Origin: Telopea speciosissima
Taxonomy: Eukaryota > Streptophyta > Magnoliopsida > Proteales > Proteaceae
Length of the DNA stretch: 64,000 nucleotides
Reading direction: 5' to 3'
Assembly: GCF_018873765.1 (NCBI RefSeq)
Contig: NC_057925.1
Coordinates: 60,028,970-60,092,969, forward strand
Below the pieces are notes generated by a model that was not told where the DNA came from, did not search any database, and saw only the letters and a program-made list of their open reading frames with translations. Of this stretch, positions 48,601 through 58,000 are shown in pieces. A program made the position numbers and the translations under genes. The first letter of the stretch is position 1. The number at the start of each line of letters is the position of its first letter.

Positions 48601-51349
48601 AGACTTGCAACATGAAAATAGAAATTACTTTAAATAACTAGGACTGAGAAAATAGCAACAAAATAAACTCTTCACTCTCCCAAAGGTGCAGCCGAAATCT
48701 TCATGTGGTCCCCACCAAAGATGCCATTTGGCCAGCACGTGCAATTCAAAATTTGTCACTTGAAATTGACATTTATACCCTTCATTTAAAGACTTGAAGT
48801 AGCTAATAATTAAAGACTGATCTGCCCCACGATTCTTCTAGGAATATTCTCACCAAGCCAAATCAAGGGGGCTGTGATACTGTTCACATGAACAGTGTTG
48901 TGGCCTCTTTTTCTTCATGTTTTGTCCTACATCACACAGCTCCCAAAGGAATAGAATCCTCAAAAATGATTCGAGGTCTCACTTTGAGCCTGTGATATCT
49001 AATCACATTTGCTGAATAGCCTGTGAAATCTAATCATGTTTGCTGAATCTTCTTCCACAATTGCATGAATCCGCCCCTTATTCAACAGCAATTCAATTTC
49101 AATTTTTGGAGCTATTAGCTCTGCTCTACAGCTCTAGTAGAATCATCTTCCCCTATAGACCCTGAGAACACCCCAGTCACAATTCCATCCCACAACCTGA
49201 TTATTCCCCTAATATCAAGGGGTTAGGATTACCCAGGGAGCAGCCATCTTTGTTGAGCTTAGCCACGCCTTCAAGAGGGGGTTGCCATCTAGATGTCCTC
49301 TTCAATTTCATGACCAGAATAGGATACCAATCTCTAAATAATTGGTCAACAGGAGAGTAGTGCCACAACCATGTGAGCTTCTCCGTCTTCAGGAAAACAC
49401 AGGAGTGATGAAACCAACTAACGAAACGAAACCAAACCAGTGGGCAAAGGGGGGAAGTAGGAAAAGATGGTTAACATATTCTCCGTCTCTCAAACACATC
49501 AAACAAACTTGAGGGGATTAGAACCATCCTGGTATTTTCTTTTAACAAACATCAGCTTTTAGGACCTTCTTATGATTAATTTCCCAACCCAATGCCCTGC
49601 ATTTTAGTGTTATTTTGCATTTTCATAAAACCTTATAAGGAAAAGAACCACATAGGTTCTCCTTATCATTTGGCATAGACAATGTTACAAGCAGAAACGA
49701 AATCACGTCCTTTTACATAAATTCTCTCGTAATTCCAATGTAACAGATGTAATGGTGAACTTTCTTACTAAATCACTTCCTGTTACTTATGTTTCCTCTG
49801 GCACTAAACTAGCTATAAGTATTTGTATTTCCTATTAAATTAGCAGAGTAAGAATATTCAGTAACTTTGTTAGGTTAACAACTTACATAGAACATGGTTA
49901 TATCTACAGAATGCAATTGTATCTCCCCATTCTCTTCATTACTAAATAATTTTTACTTCTTAGAATGTCTATTGCAAAATTCAAAACACCCTAGATCATT
50001 ATCAATTAGATATAAGATGGTAAAAAGGAAACGGTAAAGAGCAGTTTTACCAACGACTCCTCATTCTCGCCTTCCACAGACTCTGCCAACAGACCAAGGA
50101 TGTTAGCCATGTGCTTCTGTAGATACGATAGCTGATGGGCCTCTTCATCAGCTTGTGATGGCATAAAACGACGGCTGTTGCTGCGCACCAGCTGCAAAGA
50201 ATGCAACACCATGGTTATCGTGGGCTTGATCCAAATCTCACACCCAAATATGAATCACACAATCTTTAGGTTCATAAAGACCAAAATATGCTCACGGTAC
50301 CAAATTAGTTCAAAATTCACCTATGAAACTTGAATGTAATATATCTCAGCATAGATAAATATAACGAATTCTTTAAACAACTAGCAAATGAGCACGTGCA
50401 AAGCACAGGCATACCATTATTATCAATCACATTTTATGGGGTGAGTCAGATTGGTTTAGAACCTTCCAAATATCTCTTTGCATAATGTGCAATAAATCCG
50501 GGAAGGAAATTATCCAGCAAGTCCAGATTAACAGAACCAGATTGCAACCACAGCTGTTCCCCAGTCATCTGTCGCACAAGCTACTTATACAAATTACCAA
50601 AGAAACTAACTCCCACCCTCCCCCACCCCCCTCAAAAAAAAAAAAAAAAAATACAGTAATAATTCCAGAAGCTGGGACTAGAATATAAGATTCTTGAAAA
50701 GACAATTCTTGAACCGACAGACAAAGAACTAAGTCAATTCACATCATAAATAATTTCGACAATGCCATCAAATAATCCAAGTAAAGCTGCAACAGAAAGT
50801 GTAAACCAACAAACACAAGTATTGGATATCATAAGCAAGTAAAAATTAATCATTCATTACCTGCAATGGCGAGAGCGCCGATAGGAACCCGTCAAAGGCG
50901 GAAGTGGAAGGCCAGACATCAGCAACGGCAGCAGAATCCTTGTGGGTCCTGGGGAGAAGCCTCTTGTAAGATTGGATGTAAAGGAACAGAATCAAGTCAT
51001 TAATATCGGCGCCAACAGAATCCAAGTCGGCAGGCTTAGCAGTGACGAGAGGGTCTGAATCAGAGGGGAGCACAGCGGCGAGGGTGTCAAGGACGAGGCG
51101 AGCATTCTCGATCGAGATCTGAAGAACTTGTGAAACGCCATCTGCATTGATTCGAAGAGAAGAAGAAGCAGAAGCTTGTTGGACGAACTTTTCCTTGAGA
51201 GGGCCTAGGGTAGTTGTTCCATCAGAGAATATGAGCTTCGGTATTGGGATGAGTCCATGCTCGAATGGCTCTCTTCGTACCCGAACAAAGACTGGTTCTT
51301 TGATAGAGCTTGAAGACGAAGATGTCAACGGTTGGATTCCTTCGTTCAT
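18039..51349 (-). CDS. TBCCD1: TBCC domain-containing protein 1 (C-CAP/cofactor C-like), nine exons across 33 kb
   Basis: Coding exons on the minus strand: 50861-51349, 50051-50191, 39427-39804, 37757-37861, 27040-27180, 26381-26584, 26153-26245, 25722-25833 and 18039-18082. All junctions are GT-AG and in phase; together they encode 568 residues, close to plant homologues such as At3g57890. Exon 1 gives the N-terminal region (RREPFEHGLIPIPKLIF, LPRTHKDSAAVADVWPSTS), exon 2 LVRSNSRRFMPSQADEEAHQ, exon 3 the linker, exons 4-5 the beta-helical TBCC/C-CAP core (about 330-420: APLRYATVYGCSDATIVLG, HCERVQVIVAAKRICIANCR), and exon 9 the terminus SGNIRQLYCLQGD. The animal and Chlamydomonas homologues act at centrosomes or basal bodies and in organelle positioning; the plant role is not well established. 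Related tubulin cofactor C is a GTPase-activating protein, but activity here is not implied. No stop or frameshift was found in any exon. Introns 2, 4 and 8 are 10.2, 10.6 and 7.6 kb and filled with transposons. Confidence 0.95.
19077..20409 (-). repeat. 3' LTR of the gypsy-type element (left copy)
   Basis: 1333 bp, from TGATGCAATCACGGG to ACTACATCA on the plus strand. It aligns with 22750-25277, for example around ATTCAGAATCAATCAAGTGA and AATTACAAAAATAACTCAA. It contains the 280-bp tandem duplication listed separately. Confidence 0.85.
19202..19757. repeat. 280-bp tandem duplication inside the left LTR
   Basis: Two nearly identical copies start at 19202 and 19482 (GTGAAGGAAATACTTAAGGG) and end at CTTAACCCTGATGAA. 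They differ at only a few positions, such as TGGGACTTAATATA against TGGAACTTATATA. The other LTR (22750-25277) has a single copy, so the duplication arose after insertion. Confidence 0.93.
20600..22522 (-). pseudogene. Decayed gag and protease of the gypsy-type element
   Basis: Frames on the minus strand are broken by stops and by the MITE at 21601-22319. The gag piece at 22310-22522 reads IKIEVPEFDGEEGHKDLLYW, typical of Ty3-gypsy gag; gag resumes at about 21600-21330 (GPVTNWEVMNQILK, YSYMLEFHKLSLR). A zinc knuckle near 21110 reads CCNCGEKGHFGNKF, in which the last Cys of CX2CX4HX4C is Phe. A protease-like stretch follows (20997-20640) with VVDTRAEANFNYAEFDRVL, where the expected DTGA or DSGS active site is DTRA. 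Nothing resembling YXDD or integrase follows before the polypurine tract. Confidence 0.75.
21601..22319. mobile_element. hAT-like MITE inserted in gag
   Basis: 719 bp with inverted ends CATGGTTTAAAGTATTGATC and ATCGATATTTTAAACCTTG. The interior next to both ends is rich in GTATCGTATC/GATACGATAC words. It splits the gag frame cleanly. Flanks (acgccagc and acgttaac) match at 5 of 8 positions, so a target duplication is only suggested. Confidence 0.65.
22998..23442. mobile_element. Solo LTR nested in the right LTR
   Basis: 445 bp bounded by TGTAAAAAATG and CCCCAACA, the TG...CA ends of an LTR. The flanks are gtcttc and gtcttt, while the uninterrupted copies near 19350 and 19630 read gtcttc once, which defines the insertion. 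No coding sequence and no primer binding site. Confidence 0.75.
23836..24767. mobile_element. hAT-like MITE nested in the right LTR
   Basis: 932 bp with an exact 8-bp flanking duplication, gtccgaac (23828-23835 and 24768-24775). Ends are CATGGTACAAGATCTC and GAGACCTAAAACCTTG, imperfect inverted repeats. Both ends carry CTCGCCGAGATCTCGG-like words. No transposase is encoded. An 8-bp duplication with CAxGG ends fits the hAT superfamily. Confidence 0.8.
27784..27900. repeat. 92-bp tandem repeat, second unit split by the copia insertion
   Basis: CTTGACAAGTAGACGTGTGT begins at 27786 and again at 27878. Unit 1 holds an AT microsatellite and TAGTCCTTCCTATAT. Unit 2 stops at GTCTG (27900), where the copia element enters, and resumes at 36584 with GTCTGTATCCACACAC, a CA/TA microsatellite and TAGTCCTTCCTATATG. 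Confidence 0.8.
28131..31356 (-). pseudogene. Decayed copia pol (integrase, reverse transcriptase, RNase H)
   Basis: Order on the minus strand: pre-integrase zinc region LWHCRLGHPS with CEACVLAKQ; integrase core with VHSDVWGP, LRSDNGREYMEG and NGVVERKNRH; reverse transcriptase with GCKWVFVVKQKPDGTVDRYK, ALYGLKQSPRAW and YVDDIVV; RNase H with YTDADWGG, SSAEAE and DNKVA. In-frame TAG stops interrupt it near 30526 (after EYMEG), 29929, 29427 (after YGIDY) and 28258 (after KLESG), and frames shift around 31080-31240. The reading normally ends at DIYAPT just before the polypurine tract. It cannot make a complete polyprotein. Confidence 0.92.
31384..32410 (-). pseudogene. Decayed copia gag
   Basis: Starts MTSSDSSSASSG at 32410. 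The first frame carries KLDGSNYLKWSRSTYL, SDNFLLLDITHTIW and LKNMWQQLDHYSDYRP, typical of plant copia gag; the reading shifts near 31930 and continues as KIRVYDFLAGLNMEFDPIRV and FPSLEQAFALVHNEKSRRA. The zinc-knuckle segment before SWKLHGKP lacks its cysteines in the open frame, because of small indels and a Cys-to-Ser change. Confidence 0.85.
32969..34159 (-). repeat. 3' LTR of the nested element
   Basis: Begins TGTAGTCCTAGTTAGG and ends TCTGCATCA (plus-strand reading). It contains scattered TTAGGG words (about 33066-33110) that are part of the LTR, not a telomeric array. Confidence 0.9.
34045..35087 (-). CDS. Open frames of unknown function inside the nested LTR element
   Basis: Two minus-strand frames. 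The first (34716-35087, 123 residues) starts MAEGSSNQALKDPPPFIFK almost directly after the primer binding site and contains TQVRLPNGSTAILVVDERRR, then SQSVVDMLSQSERFASSLRK. The second (34045-34446, 133 residues) is acidic (MGKVDKAEDMEDEVVIDNTP) and runs into the 3' LTR. A region between them is open in another frame (34595-34990). I do not recognise a catalytic motif, zinc knuckle or polymerase. They could be remnants of one longer element protein; function unknown. Confidence 0.4.
35107..36294 (-). repeat. 5' LTR of the nested element
   Basis: Begins TGTAGTCCTAGGTAGG and ends TCTGCATCA. About 99% identical to 32969-34159 by eye. Confidence 0.9.
36460..36481. repeat. 22-bp perfect palindrome in the copia 5' LTR
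   Basis: Half-site ACACTGTTCAC followed by its exact reverse complement. The left LTR has a decayed version (28001-28022). A near-palindrome with the same core, ACTGTTCACATGAACAGT, lies at 48879-48896 in unrelated LTR-like DNA. Confidence 0.9.
38807..39239. mobile_element. MITE in TBCCD1 intron 3
   Basis: Inverted ends GGAAAACCAGGTTTTTTACT and GTCAAAACCTGGTTTTTCAA, with ACTCGACTCG and CGAGTCGGGTGACTC words next to them. No coding capacity. A target duplication is not clear. Confidence 0.5.
40126..41466 (-). pseudogene. Truncated copia element: leader and gag fragment
   Basis: Gag reading starts MGDSKSSTDTIIVQITSINL at 40577, shifts frame near 40440 and continues PEWMADNATVLCLL, TKGVWDDLKESFSQDKSMSR and GDYYSALKGMWEELN. 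Pol is absent. A minus-strand primer binding site, TGGTATCAGAGCAATCC, ends at 41466, and an LTR-like sequence starting TGTAATAATATTAGAG follows to the right; its far end is not clear. Same orientation as TBCCD1. Confidence 0.8.
42989..43110. mobile_element. Left end of a hAT-like MITE of the CAwGGTTTTAAAA family (tentative)
   Basis: TAAGGTTTTAAAACTCTG with GTCGAAACCAGGGATTTTTT next to it. A matching right end, CGGTCAAAACTACCATG, lies at 47477-47493, so the copia element between may have split one MITE. The flanks do not show a convincing duplication. Confidence 0.35.
43567..47280 (-). mobile_element. Second copia element, 5'-truncated, with one LTR between polypurine tract and primer site
   Basis: An LTR at 43751-44019 (TGTAAACAGCC...CTCAATA) has the polypurine tract CTCCAACTTGAGGGGGAG on its right (44020-44037) and a primer binding site TGGTATCAGAGCAGGC plus about 165 bp of leader on its left (43567-43750). 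Pol lies to the right (44027-47262) and breaks off at GATDHMTGSSS, so gag and the expected second LTR are missing. Orientation is that of TBCCD1. Confidence 0.8.
44027..47262 (-). pseudogene. Decayed copia pol of the second element
   Basis: Integrase (47262-46309) with WHSGLGLPPVGTL (two zinc-binding histidine region changed), HTDVWGPS, LRSDNGKEYIEG and NGVAERKNRH; a frame break near 46320, then FVSMDVVFHENV to 45765. Reverse transcriptase (45731-44628) has GCKWVFVVKQKMDGTVDRYK and YVDDIVV; a frameshift turns the expected LIYLSHTRPDI into GKRFIFHTLVPTF. RNase H (44527-44027) keeps TDADW, SSAEAE and DNKAA and ends MIDMFAPT. No complete polyprotein is possible. Confidence 0.9.
47800..48937 (-). 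repeat. Probable gypsy-type LTR
   Basis: On the minus strand a polypurine-like TTTGGGAGCTGTG precedes TGATGTAGGACAAAAC at 48937, the same arrangement as at the two gypsy-type elements in introns 4 and 8. The near-palindrome ACTGTTCACATGAACAGT lies inside. The other end is not resolved. The CAG-rich part (48240-48300) is within it. Confidence 0.45.
49190..49560 (-). pseudogene. LINE (L1-type) fragment: zinc-finger region and start of RNase H
   Basis: The minus strand reads, across frame breaks, LWHYSPVDQLF-like and DWYPILVMKLKRTS words, then a WQPP-type junction and LNKDGCSLGNPNP, resembling the LNTDG-x-S-x-GNPG start of the RNase H domain of plant L1 elements. Stops and shifts make it non-coding. 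Confidence 0.5.
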
Positions 51350-51964
51350 ATCTCACACCAGAGAGGGAAGAGAGGGAAAAGGACGGAAGGACGTCAGACT
51401 CTGAGAGAGAGATCTCTGAGAATTTGAGAATTGCGAAACGAAATGCTTGAGATTAGAGAGTGTGTGGGTAAGCGTGTGTACGGATTCTCTCGTCTCTTAC
51501 AGGCAGGGAGTGATTGGGAATTACACATTCCTTCGGTGGGTGATTTGGAAATCATCCTCCATTTTCGTGAGAGGAGCAGAAGAAGTATCGACAATTTTAT
51601 TTTATTTTTTTTTGTCGGAAAAAAGAACGTTATTTCATCACGCACCAGTCGTGTCCTCCTACGTCAAGACGCACAGGGAAAATTATTCTCTTCCATTCCT
51701 TAAAGTGTGGTATTGCGGCAGTCATCCACTGGTCCATATCAATGAGATCGGACCATTGGATGCAGCAGCTATCAGGTGTCAACATCTCCACCTAACATTA
51801 TCGCACTGTCACACTTTAGGAATTGGAGAGGATAATAATTCCACATTACCACCCCATATTGGATGGTTGAGCGTGCATTCACATTGACCTTGGTGCTGAC
51901 GCAAGGGCACAAATGGTGGACTTTGACTACAGCCAAAAGAGAGAGAGAGAGAGGGATAGAAGGG

Positions 51965-52102
51965 GGATCGAGATCCTCCCCAACGAGGAAATCACCTAAT
52001 GAGGCATCAAATGACTGGGATGTGTACCTACCAACCAGCCAGCCCAGTCATTGGATGCCTCATTAGACACTCATTGGGCGATCTCCTCATTGGAGAGGAT
52101 CC
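51965..52102. repeat. Foldback MITE-like repeat
   Basis: GAGATCCTCCCCAACGAGGA is mirrored by TCCTCATTGGAGAGGATC, and TGAGGCATCAAATGACTGGG by CCCAGTCATTGGATGCCTCA, with a short loop. About 65-bp arms; no coding capacity. Confidence 0.7.
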
Positions 52103-52408
52103 GGATGGGGCAGAGGGAGCTTGCAACTACTAGCAAGGCTTCAACCAACTAGCAGTTGTCTTCAAAAAACAAGACAAATGTTACATCCCAAGTCTTAACC
52201 CCCCAAAATATAAAATAAACACCTATAGTGGTCCCATGTTGGGAAAATGATTCCAATCCAACGATTCTACCTACTAAACCTCATACACGAAAGGGACAAT
52301 TAGGTCTCAATGTCATACTCACGAGTAAGGGGTGGCTAGAGGATTATTCCTCCCCCCCCCCCCCCCCCAACCCCCTTTTTCATTTTTCCCTTCCAATAAA
52401 GGTAGGGG

Positions 52409-52759
52409 TAAGGGTGTCAATCAATTAGTTCAGTCCGGTTTAGGCCATATTGGATCATTTTAGCATGTTACTGTCCCAACCTGAAACCATTAAGGAAGTT
52501 TTCGATTTCAGTCAGTTTCATTTCTATCTGGTTTGGTTTGATTTCTTATTGTTTTTGTTGTTGTTTTTAATCGGGCTATCGTCAGGTTTGGTCCGGTCTC
52601 TTTTTTATCAGGTTCAATCTGATTTTGATCCGGTTTGATTTTGATTTATACCGTTTCATAAAATCCCAACTCGAAAACCAAACTGATAAAATTTGGTTCA
52701 GTTCGCTTTTGACTGAATCGATCGATCCAACCGGTTCGGACTGAACTTTGACACCCTTA
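52409..52759. mobile_element. MITE with TAAGGGTGTCAA ends
   Basis: 351 bp; the left end TAAGGGTGTCAATCAATTAG is mirrored by TTTGACACCCTTA, and AGTTCAGTCCGGTTT by GGTTCGGACTGAACT. The interior is rich in GGTTTGGTTTGATT. A target duplication is not obvious. Confidence 0.65.
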
Positions 52760-55012
52760 CTGGATATTTGTCAATAACTTGTCATGTATCAGTTGTTGGA
52801 AAAATTGGGAACTTGTACAGTGGAAGGGCTCAATTGTTTTATTTTAAATGGGTTTAAAATAAATAACGCTTCAAACACCCTCCCAAGTCCCACCTATTGG
52901 TTGTTTTTTGTGAGGTTTTGTCTACTGCAAAAATTCCAATTCCCAATCTTCACGTGAATGGAATCCATTACATTACCCTATATTGTTACGTGACAAAACG
53001 TTATATATAGGGTGTTATCTCGTAAAGAGGTGTGAGTTAGGATTTATTGCTCAGCCATAAAAGTAGTTTATCTTAGATAAATCACGTAAATCTTTTGTGT
53101 TCTATGTGTGTAATTATTTTCCGTTTTTCTGTCGCCAATCGTTGTTCTACTACTTTGTTAATTCCTAACAATACATAATTCTAGACCAATTGACCAACTG
53201 GTCAACCGACAACATTCTTTTGTTGGAATCTCTCTACGAGACACAATTATTGGCCCCCTTTAGTAGATATGTCCAAGAGGTATCTCTCCTCCATAAATAG
53301 AAGACATCCATGATACTTATATGGTATTGTAGTGTTCTTCTCACTCTCACTCTTCCTCTTTGCTACTTGGTCTCGCACTCCATTGTTTTTCTGATCTATG
53401 CTTGGATTGGATAGACAAGATGTGTCCAGCACTTTCTCACTGGGTCTCTCTTGCTTGTTGAGCCCTGGGGCAAGGTTTTAAAACAAATTGGTCATGTTTT
53501 GGTTTGAAGTTTGTACAACTTGAACATCCCCCCCCCCCCCCACCCCACTCCACCCCATTTTTGTCTTTTTGAGTGTAAAATGCCTTCCCTTCTACATCCT
53601 CCGTTGTTCTATTGTCCTCTAACACGTTCTTTTTCAAAAAAAAAAGTTGTTATTTGTTCATGACTCCATACATATGCTACATACAATGCATGCCAATACT
53701 ACCATTGCTTGTTTTGCAATTTATAGGCTCCATGAGTTTCCTGGAAAAAGCTATGTAAAAGGAAAATTTTCTAGTAAATTCTTACTTTCTTGTACTGAAT
53801 TTTCCAGTGTTGTTATTGGTAAATCCTGATCTCAACTTAATTTAAGAAGTACTAGGGGCAATTGCATACTTTTGAGGATTGAGGTTTCTCTATATTGTAT
53901 TGCATGAGATGCTATATATACGGGTTGAGGGTTTGTAATTTTATCATCAAAATAGTTGAAACTCATCTGGTCGCTCTACAATGGACATAACCCACCTTGG
54001 ATGATCCCGTAAATCTGTGTTTTGTGTGTATGTGTGATCGTATTTTTTTCATTTTTTCTTTTGCAAATCATTGTTCTGCTGCGTAGTTAATTCCTAACAG
54101 GTGTTTTAAAGCTGTGCGTGTGTGTGTGTGATATCTCATTTTTTACATTTTTCTTTTGTAAATCAGAGTAAATAAAGCTGTGTGTGTGATCTCATTTTTT
54201 TCATTTTTCTTTTGCAAATCACCGTTCTGCTGTGTAGTTAATTCCTAACAGGTGTTTAAAGATTTTCATTTTCTGCAAAATTTACCTGGAAACAAACAGA
54301 GCTTTAGTTACTCTGAATATTCTTTTATTTCCTCTTCTTTGGGGGATGTCGGTAGAGACTTGCAATGCTTCATCCCCACGTGAGCTTACAAACATATCTA
54401 GGCTGTTAAATATCTATCTTGATTTCTTGACCAGAATGAGAGATCATTTTAGCTGTGTTTGGTATGCATTCTAGGTCAATTTTGCATTTTCGAGCGATAA
54501 AAACAACTATTTTTATCATCTGAGAATGCGAAATCGACTTAAAATGCATTCCAAGAATGCACACCAAATGCTGCCTTTATCTCTTATACTACTGGAAACA
54601 AAAGACAAGATGAAACAAGTGCTAAACAATTGCCTTGAAACTGATAATGGAATTCAATGTTGTCTCAAGATATTAGACTACCATGGAGATGATAGTTCAT
54701 CTTAATTTTCAACACATCAACTAGGAATAATCTAAATGCCATCTCATCATATGGTATGGATACCCTCATGACATACCACTCACCTTTTCAAGTGTGATCA
54801 ATATCAGAGCAGTACATGGTAAAACCAGGTACTCCTAGCCTCTGCTTTACCAGACTGATCCTGCATCCTGTTTCTTGGGGCCGGTAACTGTCTTGGATTA
54901 AAACTCAGACTAAAGGAATGATTATTCAATAGATCCTTTGTAACTTGCAATTTGGTCAACCCTGTCTTAAGTGCTGCTTGAAGTGGTCTCTGGCCTGCAT
55001 TCAGCTAGTAGC

Positions 55013-58000
55013 CTAGAACTTCTTCACATTCACCTGTGCTCCCTGCTTCATACCGGATTCAAGCATTGCCTCTAAGACGGCAATATCTCGAGCACCTTCA
55101 ACAAAAGAACTACGAGGTTCAGCTTCATAGTTGCCTCCTTCCTGTGATGTAGGAGTGAAATAGGATATCAGTGAGATCCTTTACAATAAGCAATAGAACA
55201 AAAGCTTTATTTCTTTTGGGGGGAGTGTAAACTAGAACTGAGGCTTTAAATAGTAACTAATTGTCTTTTGTTTCTTTTTTAGGTTTTGGGTAGTTTGTCT
55301 TCTGACAAGTAGACTTTTTGCTAAATACGAAGTCAAAAGGTGTTTATGTTAATTGAGTAGTTCTATGATTTTAGCAAAACCAGCAATGAACGTTAAAATT
55401 AATTATAGCTCTCACTCTCTCACGCATGCTTGACATTAACAACCATTACAAATGTTCAATAAGGGTTAACATATTAATGCTACCTTAAGGGCGGCCTGCG
55501 AAATGTCATGTATAAAAGATTTTAATTCTTCATTCACCCCACAAAATGGGTGAAAAGAACTTTGGCAATGTCCATCTGCTGTATAAAGTGAAACCTGTGA
55601 TAACATCACAAGAGATTAGTACAAGGTTACCGTTTCAGTTAGCTGATTCCTAAAAACAACAATGTAGTGTGAAGAAGTAAGAACATGTAAGTTTCAGAAT
55701 TTATTTGTGCTTTACCGAGTAACCGTGTTTCCCATCTTTGCTACCACGATCAATTTGCAGCGTACCCTTTGAGCCAACTACTCGCCAGAATATCTAAAAG
55801 ACCAAATGTATAATGTTGCATAAGTGGGTAAAATATATCAAATTGGAAAGAAACAAAGTTCAAGAGAAACTATCATTTTTGTGCATACCTTGGGTGAGCT
55901 TGACGAAACTGCCATTACAAACACTCCAGCACAACCATTCTCTAATTGACTACACAGGCAGACAGGTAACCAACTCAAATTTTCACTTCAAGAAGGATAA
56001 TATTTTTCCCATTTTTGTTAAGATAAAGAATATAAATATATAATTTAAGTTTGTCTTTAAAATGATCGCATGAATATGTTGTAATTTTATTTTCAATTCC
56101 ATTGTCTCATCTTTTTCTCCTCTGAAACAAGGATTAAAAACCTGGAATTGGGATCCAGATCGGTCCGAGCCGTTTCTGATATTTGATCGAATCAGAATCA
56201 AGATCGGATCGGAATCAGTCAGGATTGGTCAAGAATCGGTCAGAATCGATCCCAATAAGCCCTAACCCTAGTTTCCATACAGGGATCAGCCAATCCGACC
56301 AGCCTCTTTGCAACCTCAATGGTTTGTTGAGCATGTATTGAACCTTGAGGCCAAAGGTTCATGGCTTGGTAGAGGCAGAGAGATCAGCCGATCCGGATCG
56401 GTCAGAATCGTGATCGACCTCCCATCCGAATTGGCCAAGCCAATCCCGATTTTAATACAATGCTGATAAATCTCCGTTTTCTCATTGTTCCTTCTCCATC
56501 TCAACAAATCCACCTCTGACAATGCTGTTGCCTGACTACATTGAGAAGAGCAATGCCTAGGGATGTCAATGTTTGGATTCCAATCAGGTTTTGTCCTGAT
56601 TGGATAGTCACTTCGATGCTAGAATGTAGATGAAGCCCCTCAACCCCGATTTGAAAAAAGCATTAATAAGGGTACACACCATAACCATGAGAAAATAATA
56701 GAGAGACCAGTATGAAGAGACATATGGTAAGAAAAAGAAGGCTTCCGTGAACTAAGACAACTATAATTTAAAGAAGCTAAAAACAATGTGAGGTTTCATG
56801 GCCTTCCTCACACATCCTTGTGTAGACTTACGAATTTCTGCCAGTATCAAGAAGTTGGGTATAATGATGTGAAAGAGATGTCACAAAAGACTAGATCACT
56901 AGAATATAAGTAGCAGAACAATTTCTCATTTTTCATCCGTTTCATAGAGAGCTACCCTGCTGTCATGAATTGTGCATTTATATTTCCCAGTGTTCAATAT
57001 AGGCTGAATTCCACTTCGCTCGGTGGGATGCCTCAGAGATCAAATCTATAATTACTGAAAGCCTAAAAAGCAGGTTTTCTTCGCCATCCACCCTCTTTTT
57101 GAGTGAGTGCGCGTTGAAGGAGGGTTTGTGAGAGGATGCTGAAAGCATCTTCAACTTCAATGCCAAAATACCATCAGAGGGTGCTAGTGACCATTATCTT
57201 GAGCCAACATCACAGATCGGGTTCTGTTGCCATTGTCATCTCTGGCTGCTAGGCAACAGTGCCATTGACGAGGGCTGTTGAAATGAACCAAAGAGAAGCA
57301 AGAGAATGAAACAAAAAAAATTTGCTGAGAAGAAAATGGACAGCTATCTCTATTATCTAATTACTAGCAAGGCACACACAGACAGGCACAAGAGTATCCA
57401 GGCTAATTCACATCATGCTTCAGAAACTTACAAAAGGGAGCATATATTATCTGGTGGAGGCAAAGTCATATCTACATGAGATGTAATAGCAGACACCGAG
57501 GCCACTTCACACCCAACAACCTGTTCAATATAATGGGACTCATGCTTAGAATTTAACTAAATGATAAATAAAGTGGGTACATTGGTACAACATGACTTCA
57601 TATTTTTTTTTATGAATGATAATTTAAAAATAATGAAAATAATAATTGACAGAGATTGGTGAACTACTACGATCTATAGATTCCCCATCTATATCCAATC
57701 CCAACGAGAATAGAAGCAAGTCGCTTACGGCTTGACAAGTTGTGGTACAAGCTCCTAAGGGCCAAGGCTCAAGGTCATTCAAAACTCAAGAATCAAAACA
57801 AAACAAAACAAGTACAACACATCTGCTTTCATTCATTTTGTTAATAATCAAGTCTGATGAATTCAGACCATGATGAACCAATTATAGCAAATTCTTATTA
57901 AATGGATGGCTGCCCGCATGAACATACAAAGATTATAAGCCCAGACTCCATGCATTAACATATAGAATGATCGACATGGGGAGTGCTTCTAATACAAATC

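Larger units (their letters stand above)
39805..50050 (-). other. TBCCD1 intron 2 (10.2 kb, phase 0)
   Basis: Donor GAGTCGTTG|GTAAAACTG and acceptor TCCTGTCTGCAG|GTTTTAACC. It contains several decayed retroelements, listed separately. About 41990-42980 and 49600-50050 are AT-rich with nothing recognisable. Confidence 0.9.
51350..55012. other. Intergenic region upstream of TBCCD1
   Basis: About 51350-51700 is the likely promoter and leader of TBCCD1. The rest holds two MITE-like repeats (listed), a GA tract near 51938, C runs near 52350 and 53527 and AT-rich sequence. Two copies of a GTGTGTGTGATCTC/TTTTGCAAATC stretch occur near 54110-54250. No exon recognised. Confidence 0.5.
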
